Positions 14,592-24,112 of a stretch of 40,614 bases of DNA are shown piece by piece (position 1 is the stretch's first letter; every line of letters starts with the position of its first letter). The DNA comes from Nocardia carnea. GTDB lineage: Bacteria; Actinomycetota; Actinomycetes; Mycobacteriales; Mycobacteriaceae. The notes below the pieces were generated by a model. That model had not been told where the DNA came from and did not search any database. It saw only the letters and a list, made by a program, of their open reading frames with translations. Location of the stretch: assembly GCF_029869215.1 (NCBI RefSeq), contig NZ_JARWPM010000164.1, forward strand, positions 1-40,614, given 5' to 3'. The translations under genes were made by a program, and so were the position numbers.

Positions 14592-16187
14592 CTACGGACG
14601 GCTGAGCGCGCTGGCGTTGGCGTTATCGGTGAGCAGGTTCGCGGGGCGGCCACCGAACTCGAGGAGATTCTTACCGATGGACGCTTCGGTGGGCAGCGGA
14701 ATCGGATAGTGGCCGTCGAAGCAGGCGGCACACAACCGGGAGCTGGGCTGTTCGGTCGCCGCGATCATGCCGTCGAGCGAGATGTAGCCGAGGGTGTCGG
14801 CGCCGATGGAGCGGCGGACGCCCTCCACCATCTCGCGCATCGCGGCCGGGTCGACCGGCATACCGGCGGGGCCGTCCGGGTCGGTGCCGGAGTTGTTGGC
14901 GATGAGTTCGGCACGCGAGGCGAAGTCGATTCCGTAGAAGCACGGCCATTTCACCGGCGGCGAGGCGATGCGGACATGAATTTCCAGGGCCCCGGCTTCG
15001 CGCAGCATCCGGATCAACGCCCGCTGGGTGTTTCCGCGGACGATCGAATCGTCGACCACGATCAGCCGCTTACCGCGGATGACCTCGCGCAGCGGGTTGA
15101 GTTTCAGGCGGATGCCGAGTTGGCGGATGGTCTGGCTGGGCTGGATGAAGGTGCGGCCCACATAGGCGTTCTTCATCAGGCCCTGGCCGTAGGGCACGCC
15201 GGAACCCTGGGCGTAACCGACGGCGGCCGGCGTACCGGATTCGGGAACCGGGATCACCAGATCGGCATCGACCGGATGCTCGGCGGCCAGCCGGCGGCCG
15301 ATATCGACCCTGGTCGCATGGACGGACCGGCCGGAGATGGTGCTGTCCGGACGGGCCAGGTACACGTATTCGAAAACGCAGCCCTTGGGTTCGGGGTTGG
15401 CGAACCGCAGCGACCGCACGCCGTCGGCGTCGATGGCGAGCAGTTCACCGGGTTCGATTTCGCGGACGAAGGAGGCGCCGACGATATCGAGGGCGGCGGT
15501 TTCGCTGGCGACCACCCAACCGCGCTCGAGCCGGCCGAGCACCAGCGGCCGGACGCCGTGCGGGTCGCGGGCGGCGTAGAGGGTGTGCTCGTCCATGAAG
15601 GTGAGGCAGAAGGCGCCGCGCACGGTGGGCAGCAGCGCCATGGCCGCCTGTTCGATACTCGTATCCGCGGCCGCATGGGCGAGGAGGGCGGTCATCACAT
15701 CGGAGTCGGAGGTCGCCGATACGGCACCGGGGCGGCCCGGCCCGCCGACCAGACCCAGATCACGCGCCCGGTCGGCCAATTCGGCGGTGTTCACCAGGTT
15801 GCCGTTGTGACCGAGCGCGAGACCCGATCCGACGGCCGTGGTACGGAAGATCGGCTGGGCGTTCTCCCAGGTGGTGGCACCGGTCGTCGAATACCGGCAG
15901 TGCCCGATGGCGACGTGGCCGGGCATGGCGGCCAGGGTTTGCTCGTCGAAAACCTGGCTCACCAGGCCGAGATCCTTGAACACCAGTACCTGGGAACCGT
16001 CGGAGACCGCGATACCCGCTGCCTCCTGCCCGCGGTGCTGCAGCGCATACAGACCGTAGTAGGTGAGTTTGGCCACGTCCTCCCCCGGAGCCCAGACTCC
16101 GAAGACTCCGCATTCCTCGCGAGGCGGATTCTCCGTCTCCTCGGTTGCGGTGGGATTGCTGAGGGCCGATCGGTCGGCGAGGGTCAC
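14592..16187 (-). CDS. purF: Amidophosphoribosyltransferase
   Basis: 531 residues. Catalyses the committed step of purine synthesis: PRPP plus glutamine to phosphoribosylamine. A 25-residue propeptide precedes Cys26 (EECGVFGVW), the N-terminal nucleophile exposed by self-cleavage. All four cysteines expected to hold the 4Fe-4S cluster in the Bacillus type are visible: GCVFEYVYL, PCFYGIDF and LCAACFDGHYP. The PRPP loop is VVDDSIVRGNT. The start is GTG 16187 with AGGGAG upstream. Followed by purM. Corresponds to Rv0808. Confidence 0.96.
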   Translation of the reverse strand: MTLADRSALSNPTATEETENPPREECGVFGVWAPGEDVAKLTYYGLYALQHRGQEAAGIAVSDGSQVLVFKDLGLVSQVFDEQTLAAMPGHVAIGHCRYSTTGATTWENAQPIFRTTAVGSGLALGHNGNLVNTAELADRARDLGLVGGPGRPGAVSATSDSDVMTALLAHAAADTSIEQAAMALLPTVRGAFCLTFMDEHTLYAARDPHGVRPLVLGRLERGWVVASETAALDIVGASFVREIEPGELLAIDADGVRSLRFANPEPKGCVFEYVYLARPDSTISGRSVHATRVDIGRRLAAEHPVDADLVIPVPESGTPAAVGYAQGSGVPYGQGLMKNAYVGRTFIQPSQTIRQLGIRLKLNPLREVIRGKRLIVVDDSIVRGNTQRALIRMLREAGALEIHVRIASPPVKWPCFYGIDFASRAELIANNSGTDPDGPAGMPVDPAAMREMVEGVRRSIGADTLGYISLDGMIAATEQPSSRLCAACFDGHYPIPLPTEASIGKNLLEFGGRPANLLTDNANASALSRP

Positions 16188-16547
16188 CGTGCGCTCCCTG
16201 GTCGGGCGGGTGTGGGGGCATCCGTCATTCTACGGGTGCCCGCCCCGGGGCCGGCAGCGGATCAGCAGCGCAACAGCAAGCGCGGTCGGAGCGGAAAGAT
16301 TGCGCTCACGGCAATCTCGCACCGCCGCCGAGCAAATAGATTCCAGCAAACGGTCACAGCCAGTTAACTAGCCCTTCACCTGCGAAAACAGTGCACGACA
16401 GGGGTGCGCCGCAGGCAGGCCGGACCCGTCCGACGCCCCGCTTTCCGCGCTCACCGGCAGCGCTGCCCATACGGCGCCCGGGTCGTCCGGCGCAACGTGG
16501 GCGATATCACCCGGTTCAGCACCCGCCGCGCAATCCGCCTTCGCGGC
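16188..16547 (-). promoter_or_regulatory. purF upstream region with promoter and inverted repeat
   Basis: 360 bases without a gene. A TAGAAT -10 element on the minus strand (16227-16232) lies about 40 bases before the purF start. Further upstream GATTGC-N7-GCAATC (16298-16316) is a perfect 6-bp-arm inverted repeat, a possible operator. AGTTAACT (about 16361) is an AT-rich palindrome. No riboswitch was recognised. Confidence 0.4.
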
Positions 16548-17042
16548 TCAGCGGACCCGGCCGAGCAGGCGACCGCCCGGCGGCAGATAGCTGTCCACTT
16601 CCGCGCCGAGATCCTTGGCCGCCGTCGCCAGATCGTCCGGGGCGAGCCGCGCCGTGACGACGGTCGGATTCCCGGCCTCGGTCCGGCGATTCCACGGTGG
16701 CGAGAATTCGAGATCCAAGCCGATCCGTAGTTCCACCGCGCCGGCGACAGGCGTCGCGGTGAAGCTCAGATTGGGCTCGGTGAACGCCAGCCGGGCCGGG
16801 CCCGCCGGCGGCTCGACGGACGGCTGCGCTTCGGCCGCGATACGCCGTAGCCATTCGGCCAGCTCGACCGCATCGTCGAGTGTCAAAGCCTGCCAGCGGA
16901 ACGACCAGTGGCCTTCGGGGCAGTTCGCGGTACCGGCAATTATCAGCCAGCTGTACCGGATTCGCGGATCGATATGGTCCGGAAACTGATATCCGGCAAC
17001 AGAGAGCTCCACACCGTATCCGTCGCTGTCGATCAACCTCAC
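16548..17042 (-). CDS. WapI-type immunity family protein
   Basis: 164 residues. The pattern DGYGVELSVAGYQFP, then WLIIAGTANCPEGHWSFRWQALTLDDAVELAEWL, resembles WapI family immunity-like proteins, which are common as solitary genes in actinobacteria. No toxin gene is adjacent, so an immunity role is unsupported here. No signal peptide or membrane segment. Starts at GTG 17042; an alternative start is further upstream in another frame. Transcribed toward purF with a 360-base gap. Confidence 0.6.
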   Translation of the reverse strand: MRLIDSDGYGVELSVAGYQFPDHIDPRIRYSWLIIAGTANCPEGHWSFRWQALTLDDAVELAEWLRRIAAEAQPSVEPPAGPARLAFTEPNLSFTATPVAGAVELRIGLDLEFSPPWNRRTEAGNPTVVTARLAPDDLATAAKDLGAEVDSYLPPGGRLLGRVR

Positions 17043-17115
17043 CGGCGAAGTGTGTCACTATCGGGACGTAATCGCATAGTGGATGCCTGAGTTGTGGGCG
17101 ACGGACTTTCGCGGT

Positions 17116-17742
17116 TCACCCTCCTGCCACGACTGCACTGCTGGATCGAGAGAGCAGAACACCACCCGCGTTCACGGCCCAGTGCAGCATCGCGGGTGTC
17201 GTGGCGCTATCCGTCCAACGCCGCACAGTGCCGAAAACGAGCCCGGCGAACCCCGTGAAGGCCACCGTGGCGATAACGCCGTCGCCCGCGGCGCGTGCCG
17301 GATGGATATGCCAGAGACCGAAGGCGGCGGCGCCGAGTACAGTGCCGGATCCGGTACCCAATTCCTTGTCCAGCAGGGGGTCCAGGGTCGCGCGGAAGAT
17401 CAGTTCCTCGGTGTAGACGGTGCCCAGCGGTATATGCACCGCGGTCCACTCCACGGTGCTCACATCCGCCGCGCGATCTCCGGCACCTGCGAGCGAGCGG
17501 CGCACGGCAGGGATCGCCGACGCCGCCGCGAAACCGGTACCCACCACCGCGGCGCAGACCAGACCGGCACGAATTCCGCGCCCGGAGAACCAGTTCGGCC
17601 GGCCGCCGAAGACTACGGCGTATCCGGTGGCCGCGAGGGCGCCGGATACGGTGCGCCCACGCCGGTTCAGTGCGAGGCGCGGAAGCAGCCAGTTGTTCCA
17701 CAACAAGGGCGCGACCACCGCGGCGACGACCCGGCTTCTCAT
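17116..17742 (-). CDS. CPBP family intramembrane metalloprotease
   Basis: 208 residues, several hydrophobic helices. Catalytic motifs of the CAAX/bacteriocin-processing family are intact: Glu112-Glu113 and Arg117 in TEELIFR, FGLWH with His145, and MLHWAVN with His187 and Asn191. Acts within the membrane, substrate unknown. ATG 17742 overlaps the stop of the upstream membrane hydrolase by four bases (ATGA), so the two are coupled. Rv0804 holds the same place in M. tuberculosis. Confidence 0.85.
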   Translation of the reverse strand: MRSRVVAAVVAPLLWNNWLLPRLALNRRGRTVSGALAATGYAVVFGGRPNWFSGRGIRAGLVCAAVVGTGFAAASAIPAVRRSLAGAGDRAADVSTVEWTAVHIPLGTVYTEELIFRATLDPLLDKELGTGSGTVLGAAAFGLWHIHPARAAGDGVIATVAFTGFAGLVFGTVRRWTDSATTPAMLHWAVNAGGVLLSRSSSAVVAGG

Positions 17743-19478
17743 TTCACCTCACGCTCATAGGCCTCGTACGCCTCGATTTCGAGCCTGATCCGTTCCGCGA
17801 GTTCGGGGTTCCAGCCCGGCGGATGGGTGACCGCGGCCCAGCCGTCCATGACCAGGCTGCCGTATCGGTGCCCGTGCCCGTCGCGGACGCCCTGTGCATT
17901 CGTCAGATCCGCGGTGACCTGCCAGAAGGTGACCAGTGGCGCCCAGCGCATCCGCGGTGATACATCCGCGCCGCGCGGTTCGGACAACCAATCCGGCCGC
18001 GTGAGGACGAGATCCGGCGACCACCAGACGATCGGGTCGGACGGGTGTTGCAGATAGGCGATCCGCGGATCCCGCCATTCGGGCCCGGGGGCGGCGAGAT
18101 CGGCGGCAACGCCGGCGAATCGGATCACCAGGCCGTCGGCGTACACGGGCCGGGTTTCCGGCGACCCCGGATCACGGCGGCTGACGAACTGCTGCCACAG
18201 CCGGTTGGAATTGGGCGGCCCCACCCACAGTGCGCCGTCCACCTTCGCCCGCAGATCGGCCAGGCCGTCGAAGGCGGCTTCCGACCCCTGGGAGCCGAGA
18301 CTTTCCCCGTACACCAGCAGTTTCGGCCGGTCCTCGGGTGCGCGTGTGCGGGTGTGGGCGTACACCGCGTCGAACAGTTCGCGGCCCGCGACGGCGGCCT
18401 TGCCGCGGTCGGCCAGGAAGGACAGCGCACTGGGCAGGTACGAGTACTGGGTGGCCACGATCGCGGTATCGCCGCCGTACATGTACTCGATCGAGTTGGC
18501 CGCCATGGAATTCACCCAGCCGGTGCCGGTGGTGGTGACCACGACCAGCACTTCGCGGTCGAAGGCACCGGTGCGCTCCAGTTCCGCCACGGCGAGTTCG
18601 GCCTGGGTGCGGTCGGTGCCCGCGACCGATTCGAGCCCGACGTAGGCGCGGATGGGTTCGCGGGCCGGACGGCCGGTGACCCAGGAGATCCGCTGCGCGC
18701 TCGGGCCGTGCGAGACGAACCAGCGGCCCTCGAAGCCCAGGGTGTCCCAGGCGGCGAGGGATTCCGGGCTACCGGAACGTTCCGGTAGCCGCGGCTGCAC
18801 GGCGTATTCGGAGGTGTGGTCGTTGCGGACGCTGAACGCGGAGTTGGCCACCGCGAAGAACGCGCGCGTCGCCACGCCGTTGAACAGGGTGACCACCAGC
18901 AGCACCAGCACCAGCGCTCCGGCCGCGGGGGCCAGTTCGCGCGGTATCCGCACCCAGCGGTTGAGCTGCCGCGCGAGGAACAGGATCATCTCGCGCACTG
19001 TGCGATAGCCCGCGACGACCAGGACCCCGATGGTGAGACTCAAACCGCCGGTACGCAGATACGCCGGTGTGGTGGTGCCTTCCATTCCCATCAACGCGGC
19101 GATTTCGCGCTGCCAGTGCGCCGACTGCACCAGCATGTAGCCGGCGCTCAGCGCCGCACTGAGCAGGACCGCCGATTTCAGCGCGTACCTGGTCCAGGTG
19201 GGCGGGCGGGGAATCCGGGTGAGCCGCGGCCGGATCCACAACCGGAAGAGCCATTCCAGCAGGCAGCCCACCCCGTAGCCGATGGCCGCGTTGATACCGC
19301 TGATCAGACCCTGGAACATCCAGTCGCGCGGGAGCAGCGACGGTGTGACCGACAGCGCGAAGAACACCGTCGCGACCACCAGGCCCACATAGTTCAGGTC
19401 GATGATCCGCTCGGTGCGCTCGACCGCCGCGATACAGCGCGACCGCAATCTGGTCACAGTGTCCGCGGTCTCCAGCAC
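17739..19478 (-). CDS. Membrane-anchored alpha/beta-hydrolase (Abhydrolase_9 family)
   Basis: 579 residues. The N-terminal part (about 30-215) has five or six membrane helices and includes FFALSVTPSLLPRDW, typical of the Abhydrolase_9 N-terminal domain. The C-terminal part is an alpha/beta-hydrolase with the nucleophile Ser393 in GESLGSQG, followed by WVGPPNSNRLW and YLQHPSDPIVWW. Substrate unknown; a lipid or cell-envelope ester is plausible for the family. Starts at GTG 19478, six bases after a CATACT -10-like element, so it may be leaderless. The coding sequence contains a perfect 24-bp palindrome in the linker between the two domains. Confidence 0.82.
   Translation of the reverse strand: MLETADTVTRLRSRCIAAVERTERIIDLNYVGLVVATVFFALSVTPSLLPRDWMFQGLISGINAAIGYGVGCLLEWLFRLWIRPRLTRIPRPPTWTRYALKSAVLLSAALSAGYMLVQSAHWQREIAALMGMEGTTTPAYLRTGGLSLTIGVLVVAGYRTVREMILFLARQLNRWVRIPRELAPAAGALVLVLLVVTLFNGVATRAFFAVANSAFSVRNDHTSEYAVQPRLPERSGSPESLAAWDTLGFEGRWFVSHGPSAQRISWVTGRPAREPIRAYVGLESVAGTDRTQAELAVAELERTGAFDREVLVVVTTTGTGWVNSMAANSIEYMYGGDTAIVATQYSYLPSALSFLADRGKAAVAGRELFDAVYAHTRTRAPEDRPKLLVYGESLGSQGSEAAFDGLADLRAKVDGALWVGPPNSNRLWQQFVSRRDPGSPETRPVYADGLVIRFAGVAADLAAPGPEWRDPRIAYLQHPSDPIVWWSPDLVLTRPDWLSEPRGADVSPRMRWAPLVTFWQVTADLTNAQGVRDGHGHRYGSLVMDGWAAVTHPPGWNPELAERIRLEIEAYEAYEREVK
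18767..18790. repeat. Perfect 24-bp palindrome inside a coding region
   Basis: GGCTACCGGAAC is followed directly by its exact reverse complement. It encodes part of the variable linker (LPERSGSPES region) of the membrane hydrolase. A perfect 12-bp-arm palindrome with no spacer is not expected by chance in 40 kb. Confidence 0.85.
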
Positions 19479-19554
19479 CCATCCAGTATGGCGGGCGGAA
19501 CCGACACCGGCGGGTGGCTCGGGTCACCACCGGCGTGGCACGCCCGCCCCGGGA

Positions 19555-21846
19555 TCAGGCGTGGCCGCCGAAAAGGGCGGGCAGTGTGCCCTCGTGCGCG
19601 GCGCGCAGCTCGGCCATGGTCACCGAGAACTGCCCCTGCACCTCGATCGAATCCGAACCCTGGTCCACCACACCGATCCGCACCCACGGCAGTTCACGCG
19701 CGGTGCACATCCGGGTGAACCGGGTCTCCTCCGACCGCGGCACCGCGACCAGCACCCGGCCCGCGGATTCGGAGAACAGCATGACGAACGGGTCGGCGTC
19801 CTCGGGCAGCAGCACCCGGCAGCCGGTTTCGCCGGCCAGCGCAGCCTCGACGACGGCCTGAGCCAGGCCGCCCTCGGACAGATCGTGGGCGGCGCTGATC
19901 ATGCCGTCGCGGGAACCGGCCGTCAGCACCTCGGCCAGCAGTTTCTCGCGCGCCAGGTCGACCTGCGGCGGCAGCCCGCCGAGATGGCCGTGCGCGACCT
20001 GCGCCCACACCGAACCGCCGAATTCGTCACGGGTATCGCCCAGCAGGATGAGGGTCTCCCCCGGTTCCAGGCCGAGGCCGGTCGGGATGCGGCGGTGCAC
20101 ATCGTCGATCACGCCGAGCACGCCGACGACCGGGGTCGGCAGGATGGCGTTCTCCCCCGTCTGGTTGTAGAAGCTCACGTTGCCACCGGTGACCGGGATA
20201 CCGAGTTCCACACAGCCGTCGGCGAGACCGCGGACGGCCTGCTGGAACTGCCACATCACAGCGGGATCCTCCGGGGACCCGAAGTTGAGGCAGTTGGTGA
20301 CGGCCTTGGGAGTCGCGCCGGTGGTGGCGACATTGCGGTACGCCTCCGCCAGCGCCAGCCGCGCCCCGGTGTAGGGGTCGAGCTTGGTGTAGTGGCCGTT
20401 GGCGTCGGTGGCCAGCGCGATACCGCGGTTGGTTTCCTCGTCCACCCGGATCATGCCGGCGTCGGCGTATTCGGCGAGAACGGTGTTACCGCGCACGTAG
20501 CGGTCGTACTGTTCGGTGATCCAGCGGCGGCTGCACAGCTGCGGGCTGGACACCATCTTCAGCAGGGTGTCGCGCAGTTCCTCGGCGGTTTTCGGCCGGG
20601 GGAGGTTGTCGGGGGTGTCGGCGTTGAGCGCGTCCTGGGTGGCCGGGCGCTGGACGGGGCGCTCGTACACCGGGCCCTCGTGGGCCACGGTGCGTGGCGG
20701 AACGTCCAGCACGGTTTCCCCGTGCCAGGTGATCTCGAGCCGTTCACCGTCGGTGACCTCACCGATCACGGTGGCGAGCACATCCCATTTGGCACACACC
20801 GCCAGGAACGCCTCGACGTTCTCCGGTGTGACGACCGCGCACATCCGTTCCTGCGATTCGCTGGAAAGAATCTCGGCCGGAGTCATATCGGCGGCCCGCA
20901 GCGGTACCCGGTCGAGCTCGATCCGCATGCCGCCGTCACCGGCAGCGGCCAGCTCGGAGGTAGCACAGGCCAGTCCGGCGCCGCCGAGATCCTGGATACC
21001 CACGACCAGCCCGGCGTGATACAGCTCGAGACAGCATTCGATGAGCACCTTCTCGGTGAACGGGTCGCCCACCTGTACGCTCGGCAGCTTCTTGCGGCCG
21101 GCGCCGGATTCGTCGCCGGAGAAGGTGTCCGAGGCGAGCACCGAGACGCCGCCGATGCCGTCGAGACCGGTCCGCGCACCGAACAGAATGATCTTGTTCC
21201 CGGCGCCGGAGGCGAACGCCAGATGCAGATCCTCCACCCGCATGACACCGGCACACAGCGCGTTCACCAGTGGATTTCCCTGGTAGGAGGCATCGAAGAC
21301 GGTTTCCCCGCCGATATTCGGCAGGCCCAGCGAATTGCCGTAACCGCCGATACCGCGCACCACCCCGTCGACGACCCGGCGGGTATCCGCCGCATCCGCG
21401 GCGCCGAACCGCAGCTGATCCATGACCGCGATCGGCCGCGCACCCATCGCCATGATGTCGCGGACGATCCCGCCGACACCCGTGGCCGCACCCTGATACG
21501 GCTCGACATAGGACGGATGGTTGTGACTCTCCACCTTGAAGGTGACCGCCCAGCCGTCACCGATGTCGACCACACCCGCGTTCTCGCCGATACCCGCGAG
21601 CATCGAGGCGCGCATCTCGTCCGTGGTGGTCTCCCCGAAATAGCGCAGATGCACCTTCGAGGATTTGTAGGAGCAGTGCTCGCTCCACATCACCGAGTAC
21701 ATGGCCAGTTCGGCGTCGGTGGGCCGGCGGCCCAGAATGTCCCGGATCCGGGCGTATTCGTCGTCCCTGAGACCGAGCTCGGCGTACGGCTGCGGCGTAT
21801 CCGGGGTTGCGGCGGCGGTGGCGACGGTATCGACCTGCGCTGTCAC
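19555..21846 (-). CDS. purL: FGAM synthase subunit PurL (small type)
   Basis: 763 residues. The synthetase subunit of phosphoribosylformylglycinamidine synthase, working with PurQ and PurS encoded nearby. Typical segments are [15 protein letters not shown] with catalytic His57, [20 protein letters not shown], the second half-site [11 protein letters not shown], and [11 protein letters not shown]. The size is that of the PurL that needs separate PurQ and PurS. GTG 21846 ([12 protein letters not shown]) is the chosen start; the frame stays open about 60 codons upstream, but that part is Arg/Pro-rich and unlike the family. The ribosome site is weak. A TAAGAT element near 22030 could be the -10 of a long leader. 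Confidence 0.95.
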   Translation of the reverse strand: MTAQVDTVATAAATPDTPQPYAELGLRDDEYARIRDILGRRPTDAELAMYSVMWSEHCSYKSSKVHLRYFGETTTDEMRASMLAGIGENAGVVDIGDGWAVTFKVESHNHPSYVEPYQGAATGVGGIVRDIMAMGARPIAVMDQLRFGAADAADTRRVVDGVVRGIGGYGNSLGLPNIGGETVFDASYQGNPLVNALCAGVMRVEDLHLAFASGAGNKIILFGARTGLDGIGGVSVLASDTFSGDESGAGRKKLPSVQVGDPFTEKVLIECCLELYHAGLVVGIQDLGGAGLACATSELAAAGDGGMRIELDRVPLRAADMTPAEILSSESQERMCAVVTPENVEAFLAVCAKWDVLATVIGEVTDGERLEITWHGETVLDVPPRTVAHEGPVYERPVQRPATQDALNADTPDNLPRPKTAEELRDTLLKMVSSPQLCSRRWITEQYDRYVRGNTVLAEYADAGMIRVDEETNRGIALATDANGHYTKLDPYTGARLALAEAYRNVATTGATPKAVTNCLNFGSPEDPAVMWQFQQAVRGLADGCVELGIPVTGGNVSFYNQTGENAILPTPVVGVLGVIDDVHRRIPTGLGLEPGETLILLGDTRDEFGGSVWAQVAHGHLGGLPPQVDLAREKLLAEVLTAGSRDGMISAAHDLSEGGLAQAVVEAALAGETGCRVLLPEDADPFVMLFSESAGRVLVAVPRSEETRFTRMCTARELPWVRIGVVDQGSDSIEVQGQFSVTMAELRAAHEGTLPALFGGHA

Positions 21847-22094
21847 GGGATTACCAGGATCCTTTCGTAGGTGGGCGCGCCGGCGCGCGCGGGCTCCGGT
21901 CCCGGTCGCGTACTCGCCCATCCCACGGCTGCGTTTCGTGTCGACGCCGCGGGATATCGGGTGCACGGGTGGGGCCGGAACACGAGGCCTCGACGGCGGG
22001 GCCCCGACAGGTTTGATCCAGCACAAATCTTACGTTCACCTGCGCCGCGCACGCCCCCGGCCCCGTCGCCGGCATCGATCCGCGGCAGCCGAGA

Positions 22095-23375
22095 CTAGTC
22101 CGCGGGAGTCAGGAAGGCAGCCAAGGCGGCGGCGTATGCGGTGATATCGGCGGCGCCCATCATTTCCCGGGCCGAATGCATCGCCAGCTGCGGTGCGCCG
22201 ACGTCCACGGTCGGCATACCGGTGCGGGCGGCGGTCATCGGTCCGATGGTCGACCCACACGGCAGATCGGCCCGATGGACATACCGCTGCATCGGCACAC
22301 CCGCCTGTGCGCAGGCCAGCGCGAACGCCCCCGCACCGGTCGCGTCGGTGGCATACCGGAGATTCTGGTTGACCTTCAACACCGGACCACCGTTGACGGC
22401 GATACCGTGCGAAGGTTCGTGCCGCTCCGGATAGTTCGGGTGGGTGGCGTGCGCCATATCGCCGGACGCACAGACCGACCCCGCCATCGCGGCCAGGAAA
22501 TCGGCGCGGCCGCCGCCGCGGGCCAGCACGATGCGCTCCAGCACCGTGGGCAGCAGTTCGGACTGGGCGCCGCGATCGGATTGGCTGCCGACCTCTTCGT
22601 GGTCGAAAACAGCCAGCACCGGAACCGCCGCGCCCGGGTTGTCCACCGCCGTCCGGAAAGCCTCGAGACCCGCGTAGCAGGTGCCCTGGTTGTCCAGGCG
22701 CGGCGCGCTGATCAGGTCCTGGCCGGCGCCGATCACCCGGCTCGCGGCCAGATCGTGGGTCATCAGTTCCCATCCGAGCACCGCCGCCGGGTCCACCCCC
22801 GCGGTCTCGGCGACAAAGTCCAGGAAGGACGCGGGTTCGCTGCCCACACCCCAGATCGCGTTCACATGCCGCTGCGGGTCCAGCGTGACCCCGCGCCGGT
22901 CCTCGGAGAGGTGGATGGCCAGCTGCGGCACCCGCAGGATCGGCTCGTCGATCCGCACCAGCCGCTCGGCCAGCCCGTTCCCCTCCCGCACGCTCAACCG
23001 CCCGGAAAGTCCCAGTTCCCGGTCCAGCCACGAGTTCAGCCAGGCCCCGCCGTACGGCTCCAGCCGCACCAGCTGCCACCCGGCGACGGCCAGATCGGGA
23101 TGCTGTTTGACCCGCAGGTTGGGGCTGTCGGTATGCGCGCCGACAACTCGGAACGGCCCGGTCTGCTCCGGATCGGCCCAGGCTACGAGTGACCCACCCC
23201 GTACGACGTAATACCTGCCACCTGCTGTGGGCCAGGACTGCGTCTCGTCGAGACGAACGAACCCGTTCCGATCCAGATCCTCGGCAATGGTTCGGCAGAC
23301 GTGAAATGGCGAAGGAGAAGCATCGATGAAGGCGCACAGCCCGGCGGCCGAAGCCGCGGTAGCAGAACTCGGCAT
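22095..23375 (-). CDS. M18 family aminopeptidase
   Basis: 426 residues, dinuclear zinc aminopeptidase of the M18 (aspartyl aminopeptidase) family, like Rv0800. Metal and catalytic residues are visible in [12 protein letters not shown] (His), the Asp of [11 protein letters not shown], the Glu pair of [10 protein letters not shown], the Asp of [12 protein letters not shown], and the His of MHSAREMMG. It removes N-terminal residues from peptides in the cytoplasm. ATG 23375 lies seven bases after a TAAAGT -10 element with no ribosome site, so it is leaderless. Confidence 0.92.
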   Translation of the reverse strand: MPSSATAASAAGLCAFIDASPSPFHVCRTIAEDLDRNGFVRLDETQSWPTAGGRYYVVRGGSLVAWADPEQTGPFRVVGAHTDSPNLRVKQHPDLAVAGWQLVRLEPYGGAWLNSWLDRELGLSGRLSVREGNGLAERLVRIDEPILRVPQLAIHLSEDRRGVTLDPQRHVNAIWGVGSEPASFLDFVAETAGVDPAAVLGWELMTHDLAASRVIGAGQDLISAPRLDNQGTCYAGLEAFRTAVDNPGAAVPVLAVFDHEEVGSQSDRGAQSELLPTVLERIVLARGGGRADFLAAMAGSVCASGDMAHATHPNYPERHEPSHGIAVNGGPVLKVNQNLRYATDATGAGAFALACAQAGVPMQRYVHRADLPCGSTIGPMTAARTGMPTVDVGAPQLAMHSAREMMGAADITAYAAALAAFLTPAD

Positions 23376-23382
23376 ACGAGTG

Positions 23383-23388
23383 ACTTTA
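23383..23388 (-). promoter_or_regulatory. -10 element TAAAGT of the M18 aminopeptidase
   Basis: TAAAGT on the minus strand ends seven bases before the ATG. The M18 gene therefore has its own promoter and does not depend on vapBC upstream. Confidence 0.6.
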
Positions 23389-23409
23389 TGCGGGTAGCAG
23401 AAGGAGCCG

Positions 23410-23784
23410 TCAGACCACCACCAGGCGCACGGCAGGATCGAGTGCGGTCAAGTCGTCCGGATCGGCGGTGACCACCCGGTCGGCCCGCAGGACTCGGGCG
23501 GCAACGATCACGTGCGCGTCCACCACGTCGGCGGTACCGCTCGCGGCGAGCACCGCACCGACTGCTGTGGCGGCGGTCTCGTCGAGCGCGATGGTGGTCA
23601 CAGTATCTGTTTTCAACAACCGCCGAATCGGGTGCTGACGGGGATCATTGCGCCACGCCTGCGCCAGCACTGTCGCCGGGACGACGATCCGGGTTCTCCG
23701 GCGGACGGCTTCGGCGAGCAGCCCGACGGCCCGTGGCTTGCCTTTCTCGAGCCCGGTCAAGGCACCGGTATCGAGAACGATCAC
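23410..23784 (-). CDS. vapC: PIN-domain toxin, VapC type
   Basis: 124 residues. VapC proteins are Mg-dependent ribonucleases neutralised by VapB. The PIN acids are Asp5 (VLDTGAL), Asp86 and Asp89 (TADVVDAH), and Asp108 or its neighbours (TADPDDL). The usual second acid (Glu near residue 42) is Gln in VLAQAW; this Gln is common in an actinobacterial PIN subfamily with the VLAQxWR motif, so it need not mean inactivation. GTG start overlapping the vapB stop (GTGA). Encoded between purQ and the M18 gene. Confidence 0.85.
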   Translation of the reverse strand: MIVLDTGALTGLEKGKPRAVGLLAEAVRRRTRIVVPATVLAQAWRNDPRQHPIRRLLKTDTVTTIALDETAATAVGAVLAASGTADVVDAHVIVAARVLRADRVVTADPDDLTALDPAVRLVVV

Positions 23785-24038
23785 GCGGCACCACCGAGGG
23801 CGTCGGTGTGCTCGGCATCGATCTCATCGAACACACCGGCCGCCCATTCACGATCGGCATGGGTGACCCCCGCCTCGACGGCGAGTTCGGCGAGGATTTC
23901 CGCAGCAGCGGCCCAGTCGGGTTCGCGGCGAGCGAGCTCGGCGAACCACGCGGACACCGAGGAAGCATTGCCGGATTCGACAGCGCGGGCGGCCTTTTCG
24001 GCGATCTCGTCAGGAATACTGATCGTGATCTTCTTCAT
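23781..24038 (-). CDS. vapB: VapB-type antitoxin
   Basis: 85 residues. The N-terminus MKKITISIPDEIAEKAARAVESGNASSVSAWFAELARR is a ribbon-helix-helix DNA-binding domain; the acidic C-terminal part (ADREWAAGVFDEIDAE) is the likely toxin-binding region. First gene of the pair, overlapping vapC by four bases. ATG lies six bases after a TAGACT -10 element (leaderless). A short palindrome overlaps that element, fitting autoregulation by the VapBC complex. In this window the pair interrupts the pur gene run. Confidence 0.85.
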   Translation of the reverse strand: MKKITISIPDEIAEKAARAVESGNASSVSAWFAELARREPDWAAAAEILAELAVEAGVTHADREWAAGVFDEIDAEHTDALGGAA

Positions 24039-24044
24039 GAGGCC

Positions 24045-24060
24045 AGTCTACCAGTTGGTA
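24045..24060 (-). promoter_or_regulatory. vapBC promoter and autoregulatory operator
   Basis: TAGACT (-10, 24045-24050 on the minus strand) overlaps the palindrome TACCA-GT-TGGTA (24049-24060). This placement is usual for toxin-antitoxin operators bound by the RHH antitoxin. Confidence 0.55.
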
Positions 24061-24112
24061 TTACCGAGTCATACCGACGCGCGGTGCAGCGACGCCTCGC
24101 GTTCCGAAACTG

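Noticed and set aside
16548..17042. WapI-like protein considered as part of a toxin-immunity system
   Set aside because: No WapA-like or other polymorphic toxin gene lies nearby. It appears as a solitary gene.
19402..21870. 822-codon plus-strand frame opposite purL
   Set aside because: Shadow of purL. No family motif, and it depends on the high-GC third-position bias of the real gene.
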